Source of the DNA: Pedobacter sp. UBA4863
GTDB lineage: Bacteria; Bacteroidota; Bacteroidia; Sphingobacteriales; Sphingobacteriaceae
Reading direction: 5' to 3'
Assembly: GCF_002399615.1 (NCBI RefSeq)
Contig: NZ_DHDZ01000041.1
Location: 53,705 to 79,382, forward strand
DNA: 25,678 nucleotides
Below are positions 6,649 through 15,900 of the stretch, in pieces; positions within the stretch are counted from its first letter, which is position 1; the number at the start of each line of letters is the position of its first letter. The notes under the pieces are model-generated. The model was not told where the DNA came from. It did no database searches and saw only the letters and a program-made list of their open reading frames with translations. Position numbers and translations under genes: made by a program.

Positions 6649-6810
6649 ACTTTTTACCAGCTATTGTAGAATTACTATTTATGGTGGCTTTATGATAATT
6701 ATTCGCTAACAAGGTAGGACTGCCTAAGATGGCTTGTTTGGTAGTGTATTTGTATTATTTTAGCTTACCATTACACATGCTGTTGTTTTTTTCTATTCGC
6801 TTTCTTTTAT

Positions 6811-6818
6811 TAGTTTTG
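6811..6818 (+). promoter_or_regulatory. Predicted -7 box for the EVE-domain gene
   Basis: TAGTTTTG matches TAnnTTTG and lies 23 bases before the ATG. A TTG at 6783-6785 is 25 bases upstream, longer than the usual 19-21, so the assignment is tentative. Confidence 0.35.
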
Positions 6819-6841
6819 ATGTTTTTAAATACATAAAAATT

Positions 6842-7246
6842 ATGAACCATTGGTTAGTCAAATCAGAGCCTTTTAAATATAGTTGGGAACAATTTAATAA
6901 AGATGGTCGTACCTTTTGGGATGGTGTGCGCAATTACCAAGCACGCAACAATCTTAAAGCCATGAAAGAAGGCGATTTAGTGTTGTTTTATCATAGTAAT
7001 GAGGGTAAGCATGTGATTGGTGTAGCCAAAGTGGTAAAAGAGTTTTATCAAGATCCCACTACGGCAGACCCTAATTGGGTGGTGGTAGATCTAGCACCAG
7101 TAGAAGCCTTAAAAAACCCGGTAACCTTAGTGCAAATTAAGGCCGAAGAAAGTTTGAAAGATATTTCTTTGGTGCGGCAAGGGCGCTTATCGGTAATGCC
7201 TTTAAAAGCTACGGAGTTCGATAAAATTTTAGAAATGGGAAGCTAA
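6842..7246 (+). CDS. EVE domain-containing protein
   Basis: A 134-aa single-domain protein. The N-terminus MNHWLVKSEP with the following YSWEQF, then WDGVRNYQARNNLKAMKEGDLVLFYHS and IGVAKVVKEFYQDPT, is diagnostic of EVE, a PUA/YTH-like fold. EVE domains bind modified bases in nucleic acids, including methylated or hydroxymethylated cytosine, and are often linked to restriction or RNA metabolism. No restriction enzyme is near here, so this looks like the widespread stand-alone form. The length fits the whole domain with no fusion. It is convergent with the downstream antiporter gene. Confidence 0.93.
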   Translation: MNHWLVKSEPFKYSWEQFNKDGRTFWDGVRNYQARNNLKAMKEGDLVLFYHSNEGKHVIGVAKVVKEFYQDPTTADPNWVVVDLAPVEALKNPVTLVQIKAEESLKDISLVRQGRLSVMPLKATEFDKILEMGS

Positions 7247-7284
7247 TTACTTTTAGCGCCATTAGCATTAAAATATTAATTAAA

Positions 7285-7338
7285 GCACCCGTAGTGTATT
7301 ATCAATAAAACATAAATAATTGATATACAGGTGTTTTT
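7285..7338 (+). terminator. Possible terminator of the EVE-domain gene
   Basis: TGTATTATCAAT (7295-7306) pairs with ATTGATATACA (7319-7329) with one bulged base. An outer GCACC/GGTG pairing and a T5 run (7334-7338) follow. The stem is AT-rich and imperfect, so confidence is limited. Confidence 0.35.
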
Positions 7339-7387
7339 AGCACTCTATTGATCGGGCACGCTTAGGTTACTTTAGGCTATAAAAATC

Positions 7388-7419
7388 AAAAAAACAAGAG
7401 TTACAAATGCGATTCTTGT
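7388..7419 (-). terminator. Possible terminator overlapping the end of the antiporter gene
   Basis: ACAAGA (7394-7399) and TCTTGT (7414-7419) form a 6-bp stem spanning the stop codon. On the minus strand it is followed by a T-rich run. The short stem makes it a weak candidate. Confidence 0.35.
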
Positions 7420-8600
7420 GGCTCTGCCAATCCCTTTTTTCTGCTAGACATTAGGCCTATGCTCATAATTAAACTAGAGCCCAGTACTACCATGAACAAA
7501 TACGGTGTTCCTATTTCGGGAAGCTTAAGTTGTTGGGGTAAGCTGTAATATAGTAAAATACTAATTAGCCCTCTAGGGATAACAAATCCCTCTGGTAAAA
7601 CGTGCTCTCTCTGGAAAAAATACAAGTAAGCAAACCTAATTACATAAATACCACCCAGTATAATCAATCCGTTGGCTATCGTGTTAAAATCATTTAATTG
7701 ATAAATATTAATGGTAAAACCAAATATCACAAAGAAAAATGTTCTGAGAATAAAAGCGGTTTCGGCAGACAGCTGATGTAGCTGTATGAGATCATTAGAT
7801 AGGTTTTTGTAGATAAAAACAGATCTAAACCAAGCATGCTTAATGGTGTCGGCATTATTTAAAAATAGGCCAAACGACAAGATTAATACTAAGGCAGATA
7901 AATGAAAAGATTGCCCTACGGCATACACCATAATTAAAATGGAGATGATTAAGAAGAATTTGATATGATGTTTTAATCGGCCCATTAAATAAAGCAGCGT
8001 AATGCAGGCTACTACAGATAGTAATAAAATGAATATGGTATTAATAGCCAATTGGCCAAAAGAACCAATGGTAATGTGTTGGTTTGATATGGCAAAATTT
8101 AGTAAAATAATGCCTAAAATATCGGAAAAGGAACTTTCGTAAATAATAAATTCCTTACTTTTTTTATTGAGGTTGGCTACCGAAGGTATGGCAATGGCCG
8201 AGCTGATTACACTAAAAGGTATGGCATTTACAAAACACAGGTACAGTTCTTTGCCAGTTATTTGATAAATAATAAATGTAATAACAGCTACGGTGGCAAT
8301 TAGAATAAGAAAGGCCGATAAAAAAGCACCTTTAATTACCTTGTTTTTGTCTTTGGCATATTTTAGTTCTAACGAACCTTCAAAAACAATTAAAATAAGA
8401 CCAACGGTGCCCAAAGTAGGCAATATTTGAAGGAAATTATAGGTGTGTACCTGAAATTTATCTACCAAAAGCCTTAGCCCAATACCTAATACCAATAACA
8501 ATAATACCGATGGTAATTTGGTTTTGCTGGCCACCAAGTCGAACAGGTAGGAGAATATAATTAAAGCACTTAAAATAATAAGTACGGTATAGGTCGTCAT
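7401..8600 (-). CDS. Cation/proton antiporter (Na+/H+ exchanger-like)
   Basis: A 399-aa integral membrane protein with about 11-13 hydrophobic segments, matching the membrane domain of the monovalent cation/proton antiporter families (CPA1/CPA2). Typical features are the first-helix region KTKLPSVLLLLVLGIGLR, the FEGSLEL segment, and the unwound-helix region FSVISSAIAIPSVANL followed by YESSFSDILGIILLNF. The Asp in the last segment corresponds to the ion-binding Asp of the family. The usual neighbouring Asn or Asp is replaced by Ser, which matters for electrogenicity. No C-terminal TrkA-type regulatory domain is present. The start is 39 bases downstream of the thioesterase stop, suggesting co-transcription. 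The transported ion cannot be read from the sequence. Confidence 0.85.
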   Translation of the reverse strand: MTTYTVLIILSALIIFSYLFDLVASKTKLPSVLLLLVLGIGLRLLVDKFQVHTYNFLQILPTLGTVGLILIVFEGSLELKYAKDKNKVIKGAFLSAFLILIATVAVITFIIYQITGKELYLCFVNAIPFSVISSAIAIPSVANLNKKSKEFIIYESSFSDILGIILLNFAISNQHITIGSFGQLAINTIFILLLSVVACITLLYLMGRLKHHIKFFLIISILIMVYAVGQSFHLSALVLILSFGLFLNNADTIKHAWFRSVFIYKNLSNDLIQLHQLSAETAFILRTFFFVIFGFTINIYQLNDFNTIANGLIILGGIYVIRFAYLYFFQREHVLPEGFVIPRGLISILLYYSLPQQLKLPEIGTPYLFMVVLGSSLIMSIGLMSSRKKGLAEPQESHL

Positions 8601-8639
8601 ATTTTATATTTTTTGTTTCGCAACCTTTAATCGGACGAA

Positions 8640-9161
8640 TTAGTTTTTAGCGAATAGGGCTTTTAGTTCAAAGGCATCGTCGGGCTGCATTTTTCCGGCC
8701 AGTACCAAACGTAATTGCCTGCGCCTTAATGCACCGTTAAAAAGTTCAATTTCTTCTGGAGTATTGGGTTTAAGTTCGGGTACGGGTATGGTTTTGCCGT
8801 CTTGGTTTAATGCTACAAAAGTGTAATAAGCTTCGTTAGATTTTACCCGGGTGCCAGATGGAATGTTTTGTGCCCATACATCTAGGCGTACTTCTACCGA
8901 AGTGTTAAAAGAGCGTGTTACCTTAGCTTCTATGGTAATTACATCGCCCAGTTTAATGGGTTGCTTAAAAGATACATTATCTACCGAAGCGGTAACTACA
9001 ATTCTATTGCAATGTTTTTGGGCAGATATAGCGGCTGCAATATCCATCCAATGCAATAATCTGCCCCCCATTAAATTGTTTAAAGTGTTGGTATCGTTGG
9101 GTAAAACCAGTTCGTTCATTATGGTAAACGAGTGGTCTGGATTTTTAACGTTTAAACTCAT
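8640..9161 (-). CDS. Acyl-CoA thioesterase (hotdog fold)
   Basis: A 173-aa hotdog-fold thioesterase that hydrolyses acyl-CoA to free acid and CoA, resembling YciA/BACH-type enzymes. The N-terminal segment NTLNNLMGGRLLHWMDIAAA carries the conserved Gly-Gly and the probable catalytic Asp40. The pattern VVTASVDNVSFKQPIKLGDVITIEAKV is the central hotdog helix-to-strand region, and NEAYYTFVALNQDGK is the last strand. A C-terminal extension of about 35 residues is charged and helical. The ATG at 9159-9161 is the only reasonable start. It probably shares a transcript with the antiporter gene and perhaps with the plug gene upstream. Confidence 0.9.
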   Translation of the reverse strand: MSLNVKNPDHSFTIMNELVLPNDTNTLNNLMGGRLLHWMDIAAAISAQKHCNRIVVTASVDNVSFKQPIKLGDVITIEAKVTRSFNTSVEVRLDVWAQNIPSGTRVKSNEAYYTFVALNQDGKTIPVPELKPNTPEEIELFNGALRRRQLRLVLAGKMQPDDAFELKALFAKN

Positions 9162-9190
9162 AGCGGCTAAATTAATAAATTAAGCGTTTT

Positions 9191-9298
9191 TCAGAGATTA
9201 ATTTTATGTAAAACAATTGCGGCAATAGCTATAAAAACAGTAGTTGTGCTGTGAAATTTATCAATTGTAAAGTTGAGGTTTGCTATGTTCTCGCTCAT
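9191..9298 (-). CDS. Possible 35-aa membrane microprotein
   Basis: An ATG-started frame of 35 codons lies 6 bases after the stop of the plug-protein gene and ends 29 bases before the thioesterase ATG. It reads MSENIANLNFTIDKFHSTTT followed by a hydrophobic segment (VFIAIAAIVL) and HKINL. Such a short hydrophobic stretch could be a membrane anchor. The tight spacing is operon-like. There is no homology I can name, and a 108-base frame can occur by chance, so this is a weak call. Confidence 0.25.
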   Translation of the reverse strand: MSENIANLNFTIDKFHSTTTVFIAIAAIVLHKINL

Positions 9299-9304
9299 CG
9301 CTTT

Positions 9305-10564
9305 TTATCGTTTTACACTGTTAACGTTCGAAAAACCAACAAAATCGTCGTACCTACTGCCTGGTTTGCGGTGGTAGGCCAATACCTGATAAGTATTTTC
9401 GGTTTCAAAAAAAGAACCTTCGAAAACCGTGTCGTCAAATTTGCCATTTTCATCTACCCAAACGTATTTAAAGTCGTAAATGCCTTGTTTAAGTTTAATG
9501 TTGCCGTAATATCTACGTCTCGAAGATTCGAAAGTAAGTTTGTTTTCTTCTGTTAGTGCATAGTTGTTAAATCTGCCAAAAACATATACATTTCCTTTTG
9601 GTGTAGGAGGTTGGGCCGCTAGAGTAAATAACACATAGGCGTAATCGCTGTCGGTTACATGATCTCTGCCATCGGTATTTCTAATAAAGAAATTTCCATT
9701 CTCATCAAACTGGTTGCTATACCTGTTTGTTCCGTTAGGCAAATCGATAGCTAAAATTACATTTTGTGTACTATCTCTATAAATATCGGCTACGTGTTCT
9801 GCTTTGTACCTAAAACTACGGATGTCAAATTTTCTAAACTCGTTACCTCCGTAAAAATGATTGGTGTTAATATCGTTATAAACTAAGGTGCCGGGTTTTA
9901 CAAATGAAGGTTTAGTATTTACGATTGCTGTTTGCTGAATGTTGTTTTGCATTACCACAGCCTTTACTTCTAAAAAGGGATTGTTAATTGGGGCTTGATG
10001 AAACAGACTGAAGTTGATTTTTTGTTTTGAACTTCGGTCTGCAACTGAGGTAGCCGGAACTACTTCTGCACCAATGTTAATGGTATTGTTTAGTACATAA
10101 AAACGTTGGGTAATTATTAATTTAGTTGGGTCGTTATCCTCGTAAATCTTCAAGATGTAATTGCCGCCAATTTTAACCTTCATTTGGTCGTTCGGAAAAG
10201 TGAGCCTATAGTTTGTAAACTTTACCAAGGTGTTAAAAGAGTACTTGTAATTGAAAAGGATGTCTTGCTGTACGCCTTCTAAATAGTCTAAAATATTTAA
10301 TTGCGAGGGTTTCCAGTCCCAGGTGCAATGTTCAATGGTATAGTTATAGCTTTTTTGGCCACCGCTTAAATCATCAAAAGCAAAAGTGATGGTTTCGGCA
10401 GTTTTTAGGTTAATTACAGGGAGCGATTGTTCTTTGCTAGAGTTATAGCACTCAACCGTTTTAATATATTCTTTAAATACTTTGTTTTGGTATGGGCTTT
10501 GGGCTTTTGCGTTAGATAGGAGCAAAAATAAGAAAAGGCAACTCAGTAGCTTGTATTTCATCAT
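9305..10564 (-). CDS. Type IX secretion system plug protein (DUF5103)
   Basis: A 419-aa exported protein. The signal peptide MMKYKLLSCLFLFLLLSNAKA ends at an AxA-like site near residue 21. The body matches the DUF5103 family, whose Flavobacterium member was seen plugging the SprA translocon of the type IX secretion system. Recognisable segments are YNYTIEHCTWDWKPSQLN, the domain junction near residue 190, NVYVFGRFNNYALTEENKLTF and the C-terminal GSFFETENTYQVLAYHRKPGSRYDDFVGF. The length fits the full family. The start could equally be Met2 (10561). No other type IX component is adjacent, which is normal because these genes are scattered. Role as plug is from family knowledge. Confidence 0.85.
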   Translation of the reverse strand: MMKYKLLSCLFLFLLLSNAKAQSPYQNKVFKEYIKTVECYNSSKEQSLPVINLKTAETITFAFDDLSGGQKSYNYTIEHCTWDWKPSQLNILDYLEGVQQDILFNYKYSFNTLVKFTNYRLTFPNDQMKVKIGGNYILKIYEDNDPTKLIITQRFYVLNNTINIGAEVVPATSVADRSSKQKINFSLFHQAPINNPFLEVKAVVMQNNIQQTAIVNTKPSFVKPGTLVYNDINTNHFYGGNEFRKFDIRSFRYKAEHVADIYRDSTQNVILAIDLPNGTNRYSNQFDENGNFFIRNTDGRDHVTDSDYAYVLFTLAAQPPTPKGNVYVFGRFNNYALTEENKLTFESSRRRYYGNIKLKQGIYDFKYVWVDENGKFDDTVFEGSFFETENTYQVLAYHRKPGSRYDDFVGFSNVNSVKR

Positions 10565-10821
10565 GCTTTAAATATATAAAATTAATTAAATATAACCTGT
10601 TTGCATTTAGCCACAGCACTTGCCCCAATTACGGGATACACATATTTTTATAGTTTTTAAATAAAATTGAAGCGGAATATTACGGGTCAATGATGGATTT
10701 TAGGCCCAAAATTAAATTTTCCTAGACTTTCATTACTTGAGTATCTGGGGGTTAAATCTCCCAAATGCACAAGGGGTAAATATAGAGGAGAACGGCGTTA
10801 TTGCCAAGGCTATTTAAGGTT

Positions 10822-10860
10822 GGAGTTGGAAGGTATGTGTTGATTTAACCTTCCAATTCC
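10822..10860. repeat. Inverted repeat spanning the 3' end of the ABC-F gene
   Basis: GGAGTTGGAAGGT (10822-10834) and ACCTTCCAATTCC (10848-10860) are reverse complements with one mismatch and a 13-base spacer. The right arm is the last coding bases before the ABC-F stop. No T tract follows on the minus strand, so it is a possible mRNA 3'-end hairpin rather than a standard terminator. The rest of 10565-10821 holds nothing I can name. Confidence 0.55.
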
Positions 10861-12761
10861 ATAATTTCTGCTGCTAGCTCTTCCCAAGTGTTTTGAGCAG
10901 CGTCTAGCATCGTTTTTTCTGATAAATATTTCTTGTTTACCTCTTCTAGCTTTTGCTGATTGCTATAAACTTCTTCTTTTGCCAAGGTTGCTTCACAGTC
11001 TTTTACGCTTTGTTCAAACACTGCAATTTCATCTTCTGCACGTTTTAGTTTTTCGTTCAGCTTTTTTAGTTGCTGTTGCACATTAAGAGCGTTTGCGGGA
11101 GCAGGCTCTTTAACCGAAGGTTTTTTCTCTTCGGGTTTTACCGGGATTGCTTTTGGCACGGGTTTAATCCTTTTGGCATCCCATTCTTCAAATTCGGCGT
11201 AAGTGCCCGGATATTCTTTAATTTTATCTTCTTCTATGAACCATATTTTGTTGGCTACATTGTCTAAGAAATACCTATCGTGAGAAACAGCAATAAAAGT
11301 GCCTTCGTATTGCTGTAAAGCTTGTATTAATATATTTACCGATTGAATATCCAAGTGGTTGGTTGGCTCATCCAGAATTAAGAAATTACTATCTGTAGTT
11401 AACGATTTGGCCAAAGCTACTCTAGATTTTTCGCCCCCAGACAATACCTTTATTTTCTTAAAAACATCATCGCCAGTAAACAAGAAACAGCCTAAAATAC
11501 CACGCAATTCGGTATCGGTATGCTTGGGTGCAAATGCTTGTAGCTCTTCTAAAATAGCATTGTCTAGGTGTAAAGATTCTAATTGGTGCTGCGCAAAAAA
11601 CGTAGTAGTTACGTTATGGCCAATTTCGCAAGTTCCTTCAAATTTTTCGGTACCGGCAATGATACGTAACAAAGTAGATTTACCTTTGCCGTTGGCGCCA
11701 ATCAAAGCAATTTTATCACCTTTTTCAATTACAGCTTCGGCATTTTTTAAAATCTCGATGTTAGGATAACTCTTAGAAATATTTTCCAAGCGCACTACAT
11801 GTCGGCCCGAAGGTTTCGAGAATTTAAAGCTAAAATTTACGGTTGGATTATCGTCGTCAACATCATCAACACGTTCCATCCTGTCTAGAGCTTTCATACG
11901 GCTTTGTGCCATTTTTGCTTTACTTGCCTTAGCCTTAAAACGTTCAATTAAGCGTTCTTCTTGCTTAATTTTTGCTTGTTGGTTTTTAAATTCACCACGT
12001 TGTATTTCAGATCTTAACTCTTTTTCTTCGAGGTAGAAGGTGTAATTTCCTGCATAACTCGTTAATTTTCCTTTCCGGCTTTCAACTGTTCTATTGATAA
12101 TTTTATCTAAGAAATACCTGTCGTGAGAAACAATTACAATAGCGCCTTCAAAACCTGCTAAATAGGTTTCTAGCCATTTAATAGACGGTAAATCCATGTG
12201 GTTGGTAGGCTCATCCAGTAATAAAATATCAGGGTCTTGCAACAGAATTTTAGCCAACATTACCCTCATGCGCCAACCTCCAGAGAAGGTGTTTAACGGC
12301 CTTTTTTGGTCTTCGGAACTAAAGCCTAAACCTGCTAAGATTTCGTTAGCACGATACTCGATATTATAGCCGTCCAAAGCTTCAAATTGTTCTTGCTTTT
12401 GGGCTAGTTTATTTAATACATCTTCGCTGTAATCTGTTTCAATAACCTTTAAAAGTTCTTCAATTTCTTCATGTAGCTTGTTCTGACGGTCAAAGGCCTC
12501 CATGGCTACTTGTAAAATAGGGTTATGGCTATCGTACGAAAGCAAATCTTGGTTTAAATAGCCAATGCGTAAATCTTTAGCCATAGAAATGCTGCCAGAA
12601 GTTGGCGCATATTCTCCTACAATCAGTTTTAATAATGTTGACTTTCCGGTTCCGTTTGCACCAATCAATCCCGCTCTGTCGCCAGGCTTAATATGCCAGT
12701 CGGCTTCATCGTATAGGGCCCTAGAGCCAATTAAAAAACTAAGGTTGTTTATAGAAATCAT
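10845..12761 (-). CDS. ABC-F family ATPase, YheS-type
   Basis: A 638-aa soluble protein with two ABC domains and no membrane segment. ABC-F proteins bind the ribosomal E site and help stalled ribosomes. Domain 1 has Walker A GANGTGKST at 34-42, signature SGGW at 160-163 and Walker B LLLDEP at 180-185. The interdomain linker (about 240-320) includes the basic RFKAKASKAKMAQSRMKALDR typical of YheS. Domain 2 has Walker A GANGKGKST at 355-363, AQHQLE at 390-395, signature SGGEK at 441-445 and LILDEP at 461-466. A C-terminal coiled coil (about 560-638) ends WEELAAEIMELEG, like YheS. The ATG at 12759-12761 is chosen over a TTG at 12770, because that TTG belongs to the -7 promoter box. Confidence 0.93.
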   Translation of the reverse strand: MISINNLSFLIGSRALYDEADWHIKPGDRAGLIGANGTGKSTLLKLIVGEYAPTSGSISMAKDLRIGYLNQDLLSYDSHNPILQVAMEAFDRQNKLHEEIEELLKVIETDYSEDVLNKLAQKQEQFEALDGYNIEYRANEILAGLGFSSEDQKRPLNTFSGGWRMRVMLAKILLQDPDILLLDEPTNHMDLPSIKWLETYLAGFEGAIVIVSHDRYFLDKIINRTVESRKGKLTSYAGNYTFYLEEKELRSEIQRGEFKNQQAKIKQEERLIERFKAKASKAKMAQSRMKALDRMERVDDVDDDNPTVNFSFKFSKPSGRHVVRLENISKSYPNIEILKNAEAVIEKGDKIALIGANGKGKSTLLRIIAGTEKFEGTCEIGHNVTTTFFAQHQLESLHLDNAILEELQAFAPKHTDTELRGILGCFLFTGDDVFKKIKVLSGGEKSRVALAKSLTTDSNFLILDEPTNHLDIQSVNILIQALQQYEGTFIAVSHDRYFLDNVANKIWFIEEDKIKEYPGTYAEFEEWDAKRIKPVPKAIPVKPEEKKPSVKEPAPANALNVQQQLKKLNEKLKRAEDEIAVFEQSVKDCEATLAKEEVYSNQQKLEEVNKKYLSEKTMLDAAQNTWEELAAEIMELEG

Positions 12762-12767
12762 TAAGGG

Positions 12768-12775
12768 CAAAGGTA
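12768..12775 (-). promoter_or_regulatory. Predicted -7 box of the ABC-F gene, 6 bases from the ATG
   Basis: TACCTTTG on the minus strand fully matches TAnnTTTG. Only six bases (CCCTTA) separate it from the ATG at 12761. Since Bacteroidota transcripts start a few bases beyond this box, a leaderless mRNA is predicted. No clear -33 TTG was found. Confidence 0.45.
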
Positions 12776-12794
12776 AATAAATTTACGGTTTTAA

Positions 12795-12813
12795 GATTTA
12801 CGATTTACGATTT
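12795..12813. repeat. Short GATTTAC heptamer tandem repeat
   Basis: 2.7 copies of the heptamer GATTTAC (12795-12801, 12802-12808, then GATTT) lie 20 bases upstream of the ABC-F -7 box. The unit, read as GTAAATC on the other strand, resembles the GTAAAAA units at 3323-3343 in length and start. Confidence 0.7.
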
Positions 12814-12885
12814 CGAACACGTTTTCTCCTATTTAGAAAAGCAGGATTGGTGCTGCTATTCATATCAGCCCCTTTCTAGCTTTTC

Positions 12886-12912
12886 CGTCATTTCGAACGC
12901 AGAGAGAAATCT
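12886..12912. repeat. REP-like dispersed intergenic repeat (fragment)
   Basis: The segment beginning CGTCATTTCGAACGCAGAGA and ending GAAATCT has an ATTTC/GAAAT inverted pair. It resembles a repeat that I recall as widespread between genes in Pedobacter and relatives. Only one copy is present here. The neighbouring bases to 12970 contain further short inverted pairs (TTCGTGC/GCACGAA). Family membership rests on memory and is not shown within this window. Confidence 0.45.
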
Positions 12913-12975
12913 AGCATGTAGTTTAGCCAGTAGCTAGCTTTCACTTCGTGCCTCATCGAAAGCACGAACTAGGTG

Positions 12976-12995
12976 AATTTGTTTCAAAACAAATT
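12976..12995. repeat. Short hairpin at the end of the AsmA-like gene
   Basis: AATTTGTTT (12976-12984) and AAACAAATT (12987-12995) are exact reverse complements separated by two bases and overlap the stop codon. With no T tract and a two-base loop it is not a strong terminator. Confidence 0.4.
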
Positions 12996-15900
12996 ACTTG
13001 CTGTCGTCTGTATCGTCAGTTTCTTCCAACTTACCTTCTTTATTGCGCTTTAGCTTAACCACAGGTTTTTCCTGTGTACCGGTAACACTTAACGGAATCC
13101 CGATTAACCCAAAAGGAGGCAAGCCTAAACGGCCTTTCAAATTCAAACGGCCATCTAAACTTATCTCGCCCTCAAAACGTGGTCTGAAACCAGCAATTTT
13201 CATTTTGGTGCGCTCAATGGTCATGATATTGTTTTTGATAGAAGTTTTAATTACTACATCCTTTAAATTCGGATTGGTTAAGCTATCTCGCTTGGTATCT
13301 TTGCTTACCGCATTCATCATTTTAAAACCAGCCAATTTTACGTCTTTTAAAGTGAGTTCGCCACTGCCTTTTATAGATGGCAATATGGGGAACATCTCAT
13401 CGTTAAGACGGCCGGTTAATTGGTAATCTAGCCCTACAATTCCTTTTACTTTAGAGGCAGAAGTGGCCATTTCTCTAAATAATTTGATTTCCTTATAGGC
13501 TTTGGCAATATCAAATTCTTTGGCATTTAGCTTGAAATCAAAATTTGCAGCGGTAGGGCTTGTGCTTTGGTAGTTTGCATCCATCAATACTTTTGCACCA
13601 ATTAAATCAAAACCCGTTTGCGAAAGTGTAAGCTTGCCATTATTGATGGTCATTTTACCTTTTGCATTTTTAAGGTTAAGGCCGTTGTATGCTACATTGT
13701 TGGCATTAGCTGCAAAAGTTACATTTAAATTGGTTGGAATAATGATTACCCCCTTGGCTGTTGCACTACTGGTTGTTGCAGTGGTATCGCCGGCATAAGC
13801 CATAAATTCATCAGCTATAATTTTGTTGCTGTGCAGTACAAAGTTTCCATTCAGTTTCTCTCTATCATCAAATACAAAGTTTACATAGTTGTTTAGGTTT
13901 CCGTTCAATTTAAAATCCGAACCGCCGTAAGAGGCATTAAATTCATCGAATTTTAAAGCCGAAGAAGTAAACGAGAACTTGCCATTTTTAATGATAAAAG
14001 CATTAGGGAACATATCGGTTAGGATATTCAAATCCTTAATACTCATAAATCCTTTGTTTTGTAAACGACCGTATCTGCCAGCCACAGCATCGCTCTGCAA
14101 ACCTTTAAAATTTAGATTGGTGTAAATTAGGCCATGAACTTGGTAGCCAGGAACTGCAAATAATTTGTAAAGCTTTCCAATGTCGAGCGTTCCTCTCGAG
14201 GCAATATCGTACGATACGTTTTCTAAATTGCTAACGTTCGCTTTTAGCAAGAAAGGTTGGCCAGACATTTCAAAAGAAATAGGTTTGATGTTTAGTAAAG
14301 TGCCTTTTAAATTACCATCGGTATTGGTAATGGCCGCATCAATATCAATTTTCTCTAAGGCTTCGCTAAAATGAGCAGTTTTAATATAACCTCGATCTAA
14401 CTTAATTAAGGCATTTGTTACAGGGAAAAGCTTTTTCACTTTATCGTAAGAACCTTTACTGTTTACATCCACGGCTAGGCTTCCGTTAAGTACCAAACCT
14501 TTAATAGGGTAAAAGTTCTTGATTTCGGCAAAATTGATAGCAGTTTTTAAGCCTAAATCTACGGTGATGTTGTTAATGGTTTGTAGTTTTAAATAGCCTT
14601 TTATGTAACTAGACATGGCATTAATATCGATACTGCTTATTTCTAGTTTGGTGTTTTTATAGTCGCCGTTAACGTTGTTGCCAACAAAGTTGAAGTTAAT
14701 TTTGTTGATAGGGGATGGTAATGAGGCGTACTTGAAATAACCGTTTGTCAGTTTAATTTTTGCATCAAAAGTGGGTACGGTAGCAATTACCGTGTCTATT
14801 TGTCTCAAGCCGCTTTTAACCACTTTCTTGCTGTATTTTCCATCAGCGTTTACGCTCATTACTAGCCTGCCTTTAATGTTTAGGCTGTCCATGTTTATTA
14901 CCTGAGCCCATTTTTCTAAATCGATGTTAGAACGAGTTTTAGTGTAGATTTGAGGTTCTTTTAAACCTTTAATTTTAGTAATGGAAGATAAAAAATCAGT
15001 TCCAATATTGAAATACAAACTGTCCATGTTCAAATCTAAACTGTCGGGATTTAAGCTCGGAATTTTGGTTTTTAAGTTTAAGAAAAGGTTCTTGATAGCT
15101 TGTGGGGCATTTGGATTTTTAATTTCACCATCGCGAATTTTCATGTTGAAAGCCAAGCTTGGCATGGTATTGCTCTCGGCAATGTACTTTCCAATTAGCG
15201 AAGCTTCTATTTCTGCATAACCTTTAACCTTTGTACGTTCTAGCTTATCGGCAATTTCGGCAGGCAGGGCGGTAAAAATATTCTGTAAATCGGTTTCTTT
15301 TGCCTGTGTCTTAAAATCCATGTCGTAACCATCTTTTAAAAAAGAAAAACGACCAACAAAACGAATAGGCAGCGAGTTTATTTTAATGTCATTTTCATCA
15401 AACAATAAATCTAAAGAGCTGGTGTTGATTTTTGTAATTAGTTTGGCATTCAGTTCTTTATGGAGCAGGTAAGGTGTGCCGGCGTAATAAATATCGGCAT
15501 CTTTAATAGAAAGTTTGCTCTTTAGGTCAAAAATTGCCCGGCTCAAATCGCCGGTGCCGGTGTAGTTAACGCTTTTAGCATCAATTAGCATGGGGATAGA
15601 TTGGTCGTTGTAAACCAAATGACTGTTTTTGATGTAAATACCTTCAATTTTAATAGCTGTACTACTGGTGTCGGTACTTTTTGTATCGTTGCCCTTACTT
15701 TCGTAAACGTTGTAGTTTGGCTGCCCTAGTTTGTTAGATAAGATGTTGATTTTTGCACGATCTAAATAAAATTCATCTACTTTAATCTGGTCGCTAAACA
15801 ACGATAACAAATTGATGCCCAAAGCCATTTGTTTTGCATAGATTAAGGTGTCGTTTTTAAAAGGTTCGGAACCTTTGAGTAAAAACTCATCTAAATTTAA

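Noticed and set aside
7286..7300. Word CCCGTAGTGTATTAT similar to one near 25657
   Set aside because: It is a single 14-15 base match with one difference, with no shared context. Too little to call a repeat family.
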